Notes: generated by a model not told the origin, from the letters alone. 64,000 nucleotides of DNA from Sva-07 sp963828415 (GCA_963828415.1 CAWHEI010000003.1:124001-188000); one strand, 5' to 3'; counted from the first letter of the stretch, positions 1 to 9,020 are shown. Made by a program: numbers and translations.

Positions 1-1
1 C

Positions 2-484
2 GGGCTGCCGGGCGAAGGCGAACCACCGCGGGTGGTCGCGCACATCACGTTCGACTGGCCGGCGTGGAGCCAAGCGGCGTATCGGCAGTGGTACGTCGAG
101 GAGGAGCTCGAGAAGCGTCCGGCGATCGAGATGGAGATCGTGCTGCGGATCCAGCGGCTGTCCGAGCCTGCGGACCCGTCGGTGCTGTACGCAACGGTGC
201 CCGAGCAGAGCCCGCTCGTCGGTGACGATCGCCTCGAACGTGCGGGGCTGACGTCGGAGACCTCGCATCCCGACACCGACGTCGACCCGCTCGACCTGCG
301 CACGGAGTACGCCGCCGAGATCACCTACGAGGGGCTGTACGAACTCGCGGAGGAAACCGTCGCCGACGGCACGAGCACGCTGCTCGACGAGCACTTCGGT
401 GCGCTCGGTGGCTGGATCGCGTCGACGCTCGTGAAGCTGGGCGACCTCCCCCTCGAGTTCCACCCCGCCGACGACGCCGACTGA
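2..484 (+). CDS. Unknown protein, 5' end cut by the window
   Basis: The reading frame is open from base 2 and there is no clear start, so the true start probably lies upstream; a GTG at base 32 is possible but the sequence before it reads as coding. The visible part (about 160 residues) is acidic and soluble, with no signal peptide, no membrane segment and no motif I recognise. It ends in a run of Asp and Ala. A strong hairpin with a T-run follows 21 nt after the stop, so this is probably the last gene of its transcript. I assign no function. Confidence 0.6.
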   Translation, partial: GLPGEGEPPRVVAHITFDWPAWSQAAYRQWYVEEELEKRPAIEMEIVLRIQRLSEPADPSVLYATVPEQSPLVGDDRLERAGLTSETSHPDTDVDPLDLRTEYAAEITYEGLYELAEETVADGTSTLLDEHFGALGGWIASTLVKLGDLPLEFHPADDAD

Positions 485-504
485 CCCGGTTCGCGCTCCC
501 CAAC

Positions 505-557
505 CCGAAATCTGCCTGGATTGTCGCGCTGGGCGCGACGATCCAGGCATTTTTCGG
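505..557 (+). terminator. Long hairpin with T-run, palindrome family A
   Basis: Arms 513-529 and 533-549 pair over 17 bp with one G-T pair around a 3-nt loop, followed by five T at 550-554. An outer CCGAAA (505-510) pairs with TTTCGG (552-557). It looks like a rho-independent terminator for the gene ending at 484. Its outer arms and tip (GTCGCGCTGGGCGCGAC) recur in the hairpin at 13003-13055, while the middle of the stem differs. Confidence 0.8.
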
Positions 558-595
558 ATGGGGGGTGGGCGCTGGGTGGATGGGAGACTGCTGCG

Positions 596-1381
596 ATGGC
601 TGAGAGCGACGTGTTGTACGAGGTGTCCGAGCGGATCGCGACGATCACGATCAATCGACCCGAGGCCCGCAATGCGTTGACGAGCGCGATGTTGGCGCGG
701 ATTCCCCAGCTGATGCTCGACGCGGAGGGCGACGACGACGTCGACGTGATCATCCTCACGGGCACCGATCCTGCGTTCACCGCCGGGCTCGATCTGAAGG
801 AGCTCGGGACCGACGGCAGCAATCTGGCGGGCGGCTCGGGCGCCGACGGGAGCCCCAATCGTTACGGCGTGCGCGGTCCGTTCCCGACGCTCACGAAGCC
901 GCTGATCGGCGCTGTCAACGGCGTGGCGGTCACCGGCGGGCTCGAATACGCCCTCAACTGCGACTTCCTGATCGCGAGCGAGCACGCCAAGTTCGGCGAC
1001 ACGCATTCGAGGGTCGGCGTGATGCCGGGTTGGGGCCTCACGGTGCTGCTCCCCCAGGCCGTCGGCATCCGTCGGGCACGCGAGATGAGCTTCACCGGCA
1101 ACTTCATGCTCGCCGACGAAGCGCTCGCATTCGGATTGGTCAACCACGTCGTCGCGCACGCCGAGCTGATCCCATTCACCCGCCGGTTGGCGCTCGACAT
1201 CATCGGCAACGATCAGCCGGGCGTGCGCCAGATCCGTTCGACCTACGCGCAGATCGCCAGCGACGACGACCACTGGGAGATCGAGTCGCGCGACAGCCGG
1301 GCCTGGCGACGCAACAGCTTCAGCCCCGAGGCTGTCGCCGCTCGCCGCGCCGCGATCCAAGCCCGCGGCCAACAGCAGTAG
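596..1381 (+). CDS. Enoyl-CoA hydratase/isomerase family protein
   Basis: A crotonase-fold protein of 261 residues, expected to hydrate or isomerise enoyl-CoA thioesters in the cytoplasm. The N-terminus has the family's ITINRPEARNAL strand-turn, the oxyanion-hole region TAGLDLKELG near residues 60-70, and the second oxyanion segment with GVAVTGGLEYAL near 105-115. The ATG at 596 is chosen because the longer frame from 521 would translate the terminator hairpin. The exact substrate cannot be told from sequence. It stands alone, bounded by hairpins on both sides, and converges on the SGNH hydrolase gene. Confidence 0.88.
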   Translation: MAESDVLYEVSERIATITINRPEARNALTSAMLARIPQLMLDAEGDDDVDVIILTGTDPAFTAGLDLKELGTDGSNLAGGSGADGSPNRYGVRGPFPTLTKPLIGAVNGVAVTGGLEYALNCDFLIASEHAKFGDTHSRVGVMPGWGLTVLLPQAVGIRRAREMSFTGNFMLADEALAFGLVNHVVAHAELIPFTRRLALDIIGNDQPGVRQIRSTYAQIASDDDHWEIESRDSRAWRRNSFSPEAVAARRAAIQARGQQQ

Positions 1382-1382
1382 C

Positions 1383-1415
1383 GATTACATCGCGGGTCTG
1401 ACCCCTGTTGTAATC
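1383..1415. repeat. 33-nt palindrome, family B copy 1
   Basis: Structure GATTACA, 4 nt, GGGTC, T, GACCC, 4 nt, TGTAATC. It fills the gap between two convergent genes and reaches the stop codon of the minus-strand gene, so it could end transcription from both sides. Other copies are at 37026-37058, 37068-37100 and 60690-60722, with a diverged one at 29018-29048. Confidence 0.85.
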
Positions 1416-2391
1416 AGATCGCGGCGCCTTGAGCGCGCAGGGTGTCGCGGATGGCCTGGGCGATGTCGATGGCGAGGATCTCGGCGCCGGTGGTGTTGAG
1501 ATGGAAGCCGTCGTCGGCGCGGACGTCCTTGCCCTCGCCGTCGCGCGGGTCGATCACGAACTCGGCCCAGCCGCCGTCGCGGCCGGAGAACCGCTTCCAC
1601 GTGTCGATGAAGATGACGTCCGGGCGCTCGGCCGCCGCGGCCTTGGCCGCCTGATCCTGGATGGCCATGCGGGCGGTCACCTCCGGGTTGTCGTCGTTGG
1701 GGATCCCGACCCAGATCAGCGTTCGGCCGCCCTCCATCAGCTGATCCATGACGGCCCCGACGCGTTGCTGGTACTCGGCGGTCCACTCTGCTTCGTTGGC
1801 GACCGGATCGCCGACGATGAATTCGCCGCTCTCGACAGCAAGCCCCTGGGCATCGTTGCCGCCGAAGGTGGCCACGACGATGTCAGGGTTCACCTCGGGC
1901 AGCTTGCGGTCGATCTCGGCGGGCCAGTCGAAGAAGTCCGGACGGGCGAGGCCGGACGACACCTTGTAGTCGAGTTGGGTCTCGACGACCCCGGTCCCGT
2001 CGAGCAGAGTCTGCAGGTACGGCCCGAACGTTCCGGCGTCGCTGTCGCCGAGGATGAGTGCCGTCGCCGGGTTCTGCGCAGTCGCGGGGCCGGTGTTCAC
2101 CGGTTCGGTGTCGACCGGCTGCGTGTCGTCGGGCTCGGAGTCGTCGGTCACGTCGACCACGATCGAGCTGCCGATCGTCTCGGTGCCGTCGTCGCCGACG
2201 GGTCCGGGTGACTCCGTTCCATCGGCATCGGCGACGCCATCGTCGCCACCCGAGAGCAGGGCGCCCACCCCACGGAACACACCGAACCCGAGCACCAGCA
2301 CGACGACCAGCGCACCCACGCGCCGCATCGCGTAGCGCCGGCTGCTGTGGCGGCGACGGGACGACGAGGGCGACGAGGGAGAGGGGGACAC
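1414..2391 (-). CDS. Membrane-anchored SGNH/GDSL-type hydrolase (DUF459-like)
   Basis: A 325-residue protein with one N-terminal membrane segment (about residues 24-46), a low-complexity Asp/Thr/Pro linker, then an SGNH-hydrolase domain. The catalytic blocks are visible: GDS in LILGDSDAGTF (block I), GGNDAQG (block III, Asn) and DDGFHLNTTG (block V, Asp and His). It is probably a cell-surface esterase or acyl hydrolase; the substrate is unknown. The GTG at 2391 is chosen because a TATCCT box lies 9 nt before it, the leaderless pattern used across this window. The frame is open further upstream but reads as arginine-rich noise. Confidence 0.75.
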   Translation of the reverse strand: MSPSPSSPSSSRRRHSSRRYAMRRVGALVVVLVLGFGVFRGVGALLSGGDDGVADADGTESPGPVGDDGTETIGSSIVVDVTDDSEPDDTQPVDTEPVNTGPATAQNPATALILGDSDAGTFGPYLQTLLDGTGVVETQLDYKVSSGLARPDFFDWPAEIDRKLPEVNPDIVVATFGGNDAQGLAVESGEFIVGDPVANEAEWTAEYQQRVGAVMDQLMEGGRTLIWVGIPNDDNPEVTARMAIQDQAAKAAAAERPDVIFIDTWKRFSGRDGGWAEFVIDPRDGEGKDVRADDGFHLNTTGAEILAIDIAQAIRDTLRAQGAAI

Positions 2392-2400
2392 GGAAATCCC

Positions 2401-2406
2401 AGGATA
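2401..2406 (-). promoter_or_regulatory. -10-like box TATCCT for the SGNH hydrolase
   Basis: Read on the minus strand, TATCCT ends 9 nt before the GTG at 2391, fitting a -10 element of a near-leaderless transcript. Confidence 0.5.
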
Positions 2407-2501
2407 CGGTCGCCGCCGGCACCCGGAGCGGCACACCGTCGTCTGCGTGAACGCCGTATGACGACTCGGACGAGTTGCGCAACAGCCCCGTTACCACGGG
2501 G

Positions 2502-2507
2502 TAGCTT
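2502..2507 (+). promoter_or_regulatory. -10-like box TAGCTT upstream of the nucleoside-uptake operon
   Basis: TAGCTT follows a small inverted repeat CCCCGT/ACGGGG. Transcription from about 2514 would give the BMP lipoprotein gene a leader of about 70 nt holding a 12-codon open frame (2516-2554). The strong Shine-Dalgarno AAGGGGAG before 2585 shows that the lipoprotein itself is not leaderless. Confidence 0.45.
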
Positions 2508-2515
2508 GTGGAGGC

Positions 2516-2554
2516 GTGAACACGACCGGCGCAACGCGTCGGTTCGCATCATGA
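2516..2554 (+). other. Possible 12-codon leader ORF ahead of the BMP lipoprotein
   Basis: A GTG lies 8 nt after the TAGCTT box, exactly where leaderless starts sit elsewhere in this window, and opens a frame of 12 codons ending in TGA at 2552-2554. It might be a translated leader peptide affecting downstream expression. It is too short for coding statistics, so this rests on position alone. Confidence 0.25.
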
Positions 2555-2584
2555 ACCAAACCAATTCATCCTGAAGGGGAGAAC

Positions 2585-3694
2585 ATGATCAAGAGCAAGA
2601 AGCTGCTCGCCATCGGCGTCATCGCCGCACTCGGCCTCGCAGCATGCGGGAGCGACGACGACGCCAGTTCGTCGACCGACGCTCCGGAAGGCACCGAGGC
2701 CCCGGCGGCGACGGAGGCCCCAGCGGCAACCGACGCCCCGGAGAGCACCGATGCCATGGCCGAGGGCGATTGCGCCGTCGGCGTGGTGTACGACATCACC
2801 GGTCGCGGCGACCGTTCGTTCAACGACGCGGCCGGCGCCGGACTCGACCAGGCCGTCGCCGAACTCGGCGTCACCGCCAGCGAGTCCACCCCGACCGGCG
2901 ACGGCGACCGCGCCGAGCGCGTGCAGGGCCTCGTCGACGAAGGCAACGGCCTCGTCATCGGCGTCGGCTTCCTCTTCGGTGACGCGATCACCGAAGCGGC
3001 GACCAACAACCCGGACACGAGCTTCGGCATCATCGACTCGGTCGTCGAGTCCGACAACGTTGCATCGCTCGTCTTCGCCGAGGAGCAGGGTTCGTTCCTC
3101 GTCGGCGCCGCTGCGGCACTGAAGAGCCAGACGGGCACGATCGGCTTCATCGGTGGCGTCGAGAACGACCTCATCAAGAAGTTCGAAGCCGGATACGCCG
3201 CAGGCGCACTGGCCGTCAACCCGGACATCGAGATCCTGGTCAACTACATCTCGCAGCCGCCGGACTTCAGCGGCTTCAGCGACCCGGCACGCGGCAAGGA
3301 AATCGCCGCGTCGCAGTACGAGGCCGGCGCAGACGTCATCTACTCGGCCGCCGGCGGTTCTGGTCTCGGTGCATTCGAGGCAGCAGCCGAAGCCGGGGCA
3401 CCCGGCGAGGTCTGGGCGATCGGTGTCGACTCCGACCAGTACAACCTGGTCTCCGAGGAACTGCAGCCGTACATCCTGACCTCGATGCTCAAGAAGGTCG
3501 ACGTTGCGACCTACGAGACCATCGCGGCCTTCTGTGACGGCAGCTTCGCCGGTGGCGTGCAGGTCTTCGACCTCGCCGCTGACGGCGTCGGCTACGCAAC
3601 GTCGGGCGGCTTCGTCGACGACATCGCCGCCGACCTCGACGCCTACGCCGAGCAGATCATCTCGGGCGAGATCGTCGTCCCCACCGCTCCCTGA
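2585..3694 (+). CDS. BMP-family nucleoside-binding lipoprotein
   Basis: Substrate-binding lipoprotein of a BMP/PnrA-type ABC importer, 369 residues, anchored outside the membrane. The signal peptide ends in the lipobox LAAC (Cys21), followed by a linker of about 40 residues rich in Ala, Thr, Glu and Pro that tethers the domain. The BMP domain starts with VGVVYDITGRGDRSFND, the family's typical first strand and ligand loop. Members of this family bind purine nucleosides; the adenosine deaminase gene downstream supports that. A strong Shine-Dalgarno fixes the ATG. Two hairpins follow before the ATPase gene, which would let this protein be made in excess over the membrane parts. Confidence 0.92.
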   Translation: MIKSKKLLAIGVIAALGLAACGSDDDASSSTDAPEGTEAPAATEAPAATDAPESTDAMAEGDCAVGVVYDITGRGDRSFNDAAGAGLDQAVAELGVTASESTPTGDGDRAERVQGLVDEGNGLVIGVGFLFGDAITEAATNNPDTSFGIIDSVVESDNVASLVFAEEQGSFLVGAAAALKSQTGTIGFIGGVENDLIKKFEAGYAAGALAVNPDIEILVNYISQPPDFSGFSDPARGKEIAASQYEAGADVIYSAAGGSGLGAFEAAAEAGAPGEVWAIGVDSDQYNLVSEELQPYILTSMLKKVDVATYETIAAFCDGSFAGGVQVFDLAADGVGYATSGGFVDDIAADLDAYAEQIISGEIVVPTAP

Positions 3695-3716
3695 GCACGA
3701 AGTGAGCTGACGGAAC

Positions 3717-3783
3717 CGGCGTCTCGCGACGCCGTCTCCGACGACTCGGACGATGCCCGCTCGGCTCTGCCGGGCGGGCATCG
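3717..3783 (+). terminator. Two stem-loops between lipoprotein and ATPase genes
   Basis: The first stem is CGGCGTC (3717-3723) with GACGCCG (3728-3734). The second has 15-bp arms at 3751-3765 and 3769-3783 with one G-T pair and a TCT loop. No T-run follows, so partial termination or protection of the lipoprotein mRNA 3' end is more likely than full termination. The ATPase gene then has its own possible box, TAGAAA, 7 nt before 3854. Confidence 0.6.
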
Positions 3784-3853
3784 TCGCGTCTTGGGCCACC
3801 TCATGATGGCCGCTCTTCCTCGCGCGTCGCTCCGATCGACTAGAAAACACGTG

Positions 3854-5389
3854 ATGAGCGACGATGCGCCGATTGCGATCCAGCTGAGCGACATCGTCAA
3901 ACGCTTTCCCGGGGTCGTCGCGAACGACGGCGTCGACCTCTCGGTGCGCCTGGGCAGCGTCCACGCCATCGTCGGCGAGAACGGCGCCGGCAAGTCCACG
4001 TTGATGAAGACGCTCTACGGCGCCCACAAACCAGACGAGGGCACGATCACCGTCAACGGCAAGACCGAGGTGTTCCACTCACCGAAGGACGCCATCGCCG
4101 AAGGCATCGGCATGGTGTTCCAGGCGTTCATGCTGGCGGCCAACCTGACGGTGTGGGAGAACATCGTCCTCGGTGACGAACCCGGCTCCGCGTTCTCGCT
4201 CGACATCAAGAAGGCCCGCAGCCGCATCATCGAACTCGGTGAGCGCTACGGGCTCGACGTCGACCCGGACGCCCTCATCTCGGACCTCGGCGTCGGCGAC
4301 AAACAGCGCGTCGAGATCCTCAAGGTTCTCTATCGAGGTGCGAAGATCCTGATCCTCGACGAGCCGACCGCCGTGCTCGTTCCGCAGGAGGTCGACGAAC
4401 TGTTCGCCTCGCTGCGAGAACTCACCACGCAGGGCGCCACGATCATCTTCATCTCGCACAAGCTCGACGAGGTGCTCAAGCACGCCGATGCGATCACGGT
4501 GATCCGACAGGGCAAGACCGTCGGCCAGGTCGACGATCCGAGCACCGTCACCTCCCGCGAACTCGCGGAGATGATGGTCGGCAGCGAGCTCCCCACGCCG
4601 GAGACCCGCGACAGCACCGTGACCGACATCCCTGTGCTCGAGTTGCGCAACATGACCGTCGCGAGCAGCGAACCGGGTGCGCCGAACCCGCTGAACGACG
4701 TCACGTTCACCGTGCATCGTGGCGAGATCGTCGGGATTGCCGGCGTCGAGGGCAACGGCCAGAGCGAACTCGTCAATGCCCTCGTCGGCCTCGCTCGATC
4801 GAGTGGCACGGTGCTGCTCGACGGCGTCGACATCGGGCGGATGTCGACGCGCGATCGACGCGACAACGGTGTCGGCTACATCGCCGAGGATCGCCACAAG
4901 GACGGCCTCGTGATGTCGTTCGCACTCTGGGAGAACGCAGCGCTCGGACACCAGCACCGGCCGCCGTACGGCAAGGGCCCGTGGCTCAACGTCGCCGGCG
5001 CCAAGAAGCACACCGAGGAGATCGTCGACGAGTTCGACGTGCGCACGCCCGGCATCAACGTGCCGGCGTTCACCCTGTCGGGCGGCAACCAGCAGAAGCT
5101 GATCGTCGGACGAGAGATGACCGCCGACCCGAAACTGCTCGTTGCGGCACACCCAACCCGAGGCGTCGACGTCGGTGCGCAGGCCGGGATCTGGGACATC
5201 CTGCGTGATGCCCGAGCGGCCGGGCTCGGCACCGTGCTCGTGTCGGCCGACCTCGAGGAGCTGATCGGACTCTCCGACCGACTCCTCGTCATGCTGCGAG
5301 GCCGCATCGTCGCCGAGGTCGACCCGTCCACGGTCACCCCGGCCGACCTCGGTTCATACATGACCGGAGCGAAAGCGGGGGCTCTCTGA
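3854..5389 (+). CDS. Two-domain ABC transporter ATPase, nucleoside importer
   Basis: Cytoplasmic ATPase that powers the importer; 511 residues holding two ABC domains in tandem. Domain 1 has Walker A GENGAGKST, a degenerate signature (LGVGDKQRVEIL) and Walker B ILILDEPTAVL. Domain 2 has a degenerate Walker A (GVEGNGQSE), a clean signature LSGGNQQKLIVGRE and an altered Walker B LLVAAHPTRGVDVG. This split of good and degenerate sites is usual in the sugar/nucleoside (RbsA, BmpA-linked) class. ATG 3854 is chosen over 3791, which would add arginine-rich noise. The stop overlaps the next start (TGATG), so translation of the permease is coupled. Confidence 0.93.
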   Translation: MSDDAPIAIQLSDIVKRFPGVVANDGVDLSVRLGSVHAIVGENGAGKSTLMKTLYGAHKPDEGTITVNGKTEVFHSPKDAIAEGIGMVFQAFMLAANLTVWENIVLGDEPGSAFSLDIKKARSRIIELGERYGLDVDPDALISDLGVGDKQRVEILKVLYRGAKILILDEPTAVLVPQEVDELFASLRELTTQGATIIFISHKLDEVLKHADAITVIRQGKTVGQVDDPSTVTSRELAEMMVGSELPTPETRDSTVTDIPVLELRNMTVASSEPGAPNPLNDVTFTVHRGEIVGIAGVEGNGQSELVNALVGLARSSGTVLLDGVDIGRMSTRDRRDNGVGYIAEDRHKDGLVMSFALWENAALGHQHRPPYGKGPWLNVAGAKKHTEEIVDEFDVRTPGINVPAFTLSGGNQQKLIVGREMTADPKLLVAAHPTRGVDVGAQAGIWDILRDARAAGLGTVLVSADLEELIGLSDRLLVMLRGRIVAEVDPSTVTPADLGSYMTGAKAGAL

Positions 5390-6555
5390 TGTGGCAGAAG
5401 ATCTGGCGAGCGTCGCTCGCCCCGCTGATCGCCGCCGCGTCGGCGATCATCATTTCGTCGATCGCCCTGTTGATCTCGGGCAACAACCCGGTCGAGGCCT
5501 TCCAGGAGATGTGGAAGACGATCGACTCGACGCAGTCGGTCGTCATCATCATCAACACCGCAGTGCCGCTCTACATCGCCGGTGTCGCCGCGGCGATCGG
5601 GTTCAAGATGAACTTGTTCAACATCGGCACCAACGGCCAGTACCTGTTGGCAGCGCTGGTCGCTGGCTGGGCAGGCGCCGAGGTGAGCCTGCCGCCGATG
5701 CTGCACGTGCCGTTCGTGATCCTGGTCGCGATCATGGTGGGCGGGAGCTGGGCGTTGATCGCCGGCATCTTGAACGTGACCCGCAACGTCAACGTCGTCG
5801 TGTCGACGATCATGCTCAACTACATCGGGATCGGGCTGAGTGCGTTCCTGCTCGCCGAGGTCTTCCGTGACGACGAGAACGGCGGCCTCGTCGCCCAGAC
5901 CAAGAAGATGCCCGAGTCCGCTCGCCTGCCGTCGCTGAACCCGATCTTCGAACTCTTCGGTTTCAACTTCCCGAACAACGTCGAGCTGTTCGGGTTCCTG
6001 CCGATCGCCATCCTGCTCGGCATCGGCTACTACGTCCTCCTGAACCGCAGCCTCTTCGGCTACGAGCTGCGCCTGTCCGGCCTCAATCCCGCCGCCGCGC
6101 TGTCGGCCGGCGTCAACCCGAAGCGGATGGTCTTGATCACGCTGTTCATGTCGGGTGCCGTCGCCGGGATGATCGGCCTGCCGTTCCTGCTCTCCGATCC
6201 GAGCTTCCTCAAGTACGGCGATGCCTTCCCGACGATGATCGGCTTCACCGGGCTCGGCATTGCACTGCTCGGCCGCAACAACCCGGTCGGCATCGCAGCG
6301 GCCGCCATCGTGTGGGCCACGATCGAGCGAGCCACCCAGCGCCTCGGCCCGATCGGCATCCCGCCCGAGATCGGCAAGATCCTGCAGGGGTCGTTCCTGC
6401 TCACCGCCGTGATCGCCTACGAGGTCGTGCGTCGCCGTAACGATGCCGACGCTGCCGCCGCGGCCGCCGCAGCGGTCAACAAGGAACGCGACGACACCTC
6501 GTACGAACCGCCGCCGAATCTCGGCACCGGCCGAGCAGCGGGAGCACCGGCATGA
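5389..6555 (+). CDS. ABC transporter permease, nucleoside importer (first subunit)
   Basis: Integral membrane permease of 388 residues in the BPD_transp_2 (branched-chain amino acid/ribose/nucleoside) family, with about ten hydrophobic segments. The family turn FKMNLFNIGTNGQYLL is near residues 65-80, and the conserved coupling region ELRLSGLNPAAALSAGV near 225-245. The last 45 residues form an unusual hydrophilic tail with a run of nine Ala followed by charged and Pro-rich sequence, probably cytoplasmic. It overlaps the ATPase gene upstream and the second permease downstream (ATGA), so all three should be made in step. Confidence 0.92.
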   Translation: MWQKIWRASLAPLIAAASAIIISSIALLISGNNPVEAFQEMWKTIDSTQSVVIIINTAVPLYIAGVAAAIGFKMNLFNIGTNGQYLLAALVAGWAGAEVSLPPMLHVPFVILVAIMVGGSWALIAGILNVTRNVNVVVSTIMLNYIGIGLSAFLLAEVFRDDENGGLVAQTKKMPESARLPSLNPIFELFGFNFPNNVELFGFLPIAILLGIGYYVLLNRSLFGYELRLSGLNPAAALSAGVNPKRMVLITLFMSGAVAGMIGLPFLLSDPSFLKYGDAFPTMIGFTGLGIALLGRNNPVGIAAAAIVWATIERATQRLGPIGIPPEIGKILQGSFLLTAVIAYEVVRRRNDADAAAAAAAAVNKERDDTSYEPPPNLGTGRAAGAPA

Positions 6556-7844
6556 CCGCCACGATCGACACCCAACCGGTCGAGTCCGCGCCACGCTCTT
6601 CGTTCCTCCACTCGGCGCGTTTCCGGATCCTCGCGATCACGCTGATCGGCATCGGCGTGGTGTCGGCCGCCCGCATCATCGCCGACAATCCCGACCTCAC
6701 CTCGAGCGGCACGTTCGGCGTCGGCCTGCGCACCGCCGCGCCAATCGCCCTTGCCGGCCTCGCCGGCCTCGTCGCCGAACGCAGCGGCACGGTCAACATC
6801 GGCATCGAGGGCATGATGGTGATGGGCACGATCTGGGCCGGCTGGTGGGGCTGGGAGTTCGGCCCGTGGGCGGCGTTGCTCGGTGGCATCGTCGGCGGCA
6901 TGCTCGGCGGGCTGTTGATGAGCCTCGCCACCACGACGTTCGGCGTCAATCACATCGTCGCCGGAGTTGCCATCAACTTGATCGCTCCGGGTGTAGCGCG
7001 GTTCATGGCCAGCGAACTCTTCGTCGGCGTCCAGGGCGGATCGGTCACGTCGTCGCCGGGAAACTCGGGCAGTATCGGCGCCTTCACGGTGCCGTTCCTG
7101 TCGGGGGGTGATCTCTTCGGGTGGCAGTCGCCGGACATTCTCGGCTGGCTGGAGGACACCGGATGGTTCATGATCGCCGACGTCGCCGGCTTCGCCAAGG
7201 GAATGACCACCGCCGTCACCTGGGACGTCATCTTGGCCTTCAGCCTGTTCTTCGCCGTTGGGTACCTGCTGTGGCACATGCGCCTCGGCCTGCGGTTGCG
7301 ATTCGCCGGTGAACGTCCCTCAGCGGCTGATTCGCTCGGCGTATCGGTGCACAAGATGCGCTGGATCGGCATGGCGATGTCCGGCGGCCTCGCCGGCATG
7401 GGCGGCGCCGTCCTGGTGCTGTTCTCCAATCGCTACCTCGAGAATCAGGTGGCGGGACGCGGGTTCCTCGGACTCGCCACGATGATCTTCGGCAACTGGA
7501 TGCCGGCGGGGACCGCAATCGGCGCCGGGCTGTTCGGCTACGCCCAGGGCATCACGCTGCGCACCGGTCCCGGCGACCTCGTTCGCACACTGCTGCTCGC
7601 CGCGGCGATCGCCCTCATCCTCCTCGTGATCTGGATGGTCACGCAGAAGAACTTCGCGCCGGCCGGCACGGTCACCGTGTTCGCCGTGGTGACCCTGTGG
7701 GCCTACTTCGCCGCCGAGTCGCCGAACAACCAGCTGGTCTTCGTGACGCCGTACGTCGTGACGCTGATCGCCGTGTCGATCGGAGCCCAACGACTTCGAC
7801 CGCCTGCAGAGGAAGGCGTCCCCTGGTTCAAGGGGATGCAGTAG
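6552..7844 (+). CDS. ABC transporter permease, nucleoside importer (second subunit)
   Basis: Second BPD_transp_2 permease, 430 residues, pairing with the product of the gene just upstream. It carries the family motif RSGTVNIGIEGMMVMG near residues 77-92 and the LRLRFAGERPSAADSLGV coupling segment near 244-261. It is longer than typical partners (about 300-350) because of extra membrane segments at the C-terminus (about residues 350-420). The start overlaps the stop of the first permease by 4 nt. The adenosine deaminase gene follows after 18 nt, making one transcription unit for nucleoside uptake and first breakdown step. Confidence 0.92.
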   Translation: MTATIDTQPVESAPRSSFLHSARFRILAITLIGIGVVSAARIIADNPDLTSSGTFGVGLRTAAPIALAGLAGLVAERSGTVNIGIEGMMVMGTIWAGWWGWEFGPWAALLGGIVGGMLGGLLMSLATTTFGVNHIVAGVAINLIAPGVARFMASELFVGVQGGSVTSSPGNSGSIGAFTVPFLSGGDLFGWQSPDILGWLEDTGWFMIADVAGFAKGMTTAVTWDVILAFSLFFAVGYLLWHMRLGLRLRFAGERPSAADSLGVSVHKMRWIGMAMSGGLAGMGGAVLVLFSNRYLENQVAGRGFLGLATMIFGNWMPAGTAIGAGLFGYAQGITLRTGPGDLVRTLLLAAAIALILLVIWMVTQKNFAPAGTVTVFAVVTLWAYFAAESPNNQLVFVTPYVVTLIAVSIGAQRLRPPAEEGVPWFKGMQ

Positions 7845-7862
7845 GCGCGCGCCGTCTCCCAC

Positions 7863-8936
7863 ATGACGATCGGCCTCGACGACGCCCGGCGCCTGCCCAA
7901 GGTGCTGTTGCACGATCACCTCGACGGTGGGCTGCGCGTCGCCACGATCATGGAGCTGGCCGACTCGATCGGCTGGACGTTGCCCGAGACCGACCCCGTG
8001 GAGTTGCAGGCGTGGTTCACGCGTGGCGCCGAGACCGCCGACCTGTTGCAGTACCTGGCGACGTTCGAGCACACGCTCGCGGTGATGCAGACCGCGGAGC
8101 ACATCGAGCGGGTGGCGTACGAGGCGGTCGCCGACCTCGCTGCCGACGGCGTCGTCTATGCCGAGATCCGGTTCGCTCCCGAGCTGCACCAGCAGGGTGG
8201 ACTCGAGTTGGAGGCCGTCGTCGAGGCCGTCACGTCCGGCTTGCGGCGCGGCGAGGCCCACGCCGGAGCGACCGGTCGCTCGATCACGGTGAACGCCATC
8301 CTGTGCGCCATGCGAACCGAGCACCGATCGGTCGAGATCGCCCACCTCGTCGACCGTCTGCGGATGTGGGACGACAAGGTCGTCGCATTCGACCTCGCCG
8401 GCGCCGAAACCGGGTTCCCTCCGTCGCTGCACGCTGAAGCGCTCGCCTTCGCCAGGTCGGCGCTGCTCAACGTCACGATCCACGCCAGCGAGCCGCCCGA
8501 CCTCGAACTGATCTCCGATGCGCTCGCCAACGGTGCTCACCGCATCGGACACGGCGTGCGTCTGCGCGCCGACACGAACCTCGGCGACGACTCGACCGAA
8601 CTGGTGCTCGGTCCGCTCGCTCACTACGTGCTCGACCACCAGGTACACCTCGAGATGGCGCCGACGTGCAACGTGCAGATCGGCGCCGTACCGAGCGTCG
8701 CCGATCACCCGATCGGCCCGTTCCTGCGGGCTGGTTTCAACGTCGGCTACAACACCGACAACCGGTTGATGAGCAACGTGATGCCGTCGAGCGAGCTCCA
8801 CGCCATCGCGATTGCGCACGCGCTGACGTCCGCCGAGATGAAACAGCTCGCAACCAACGCGATGATGTCGTCGTTCGCGCCGATGGGGGTGCGTCGCCGC
8901 ATCGTCGCCGAGCAGATCCAGCCTGCCTACGGCTGA
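7863..8936 (+). CDS. add: Adenosine deaminase (first copy)
   Basis: Cytoplasmic zinc hydrolase converting adenosine or deoxyadenosine to inosine or deoxyinosine; 357 residues. The family's metal and catalytic motifs are present: HDHLDGG near residue 18 (two zinc His), FDLAGAE and HASEPPD (zinc His), HRIGHGVRL (catalytic His) and NTDNRLMS (zinc Asp). It sits at the end of the importer operon, so incoming adenosine would be deaminated at once. A close paralogue lies at 11251-12339. The ATG is 18 nt after the permease stop. Confidence 0.92.
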   Translation: MTIGLDDARRLPKVLLHDHLDGGLRVATIMELADSIGWTLPETDPVELQAWFTRGAETADLLQYLATFEHTLAVMQTAEHIERVAYEAVADLAADGVVYAEIRFAPELHQQGGLELEAVVEAVTSGLRRGEAHAGATGRSITVNAILCAMRTEHRSVEIAHLVDRLRMWDDKVVAFDLAGAETGFPPSLHAEALAFARSALLNVTIHASEPPDLELISDALANGAHRIGHGVRLRADTNLGDDSTELVLGPLAHYVLDHQVHLEMAPTCNVQIGAVPSVADHPIGPFLRAGFNVGYNTDNRLMSNVMPSSELHAIAIAHALTSAEMKQLATNAMMSSFAPMGVRRRIVAEQIQPAYG

Positions 8937-9020
8937 GACCCACCGTGGTGCCGGACACGACGTAGCGGTCGAGCGACGCTACGGTGGGCGAGGCCACGAG
9001 GACCCGGGGGAACCACGACC

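Noticed and set aside
505..1381. Start of the first enoyl-CoA hydratase at 521
   Set aside because: It would translate the right part of the terminator hairpin and add a basic stretch absent from the family.
4876..6594. Minus-strand frame of 572 codons across the ABC transporter genes
   Set aside because: Low-complexity antisense frame over two well-supported plus-strand genes; no recognisable motif.
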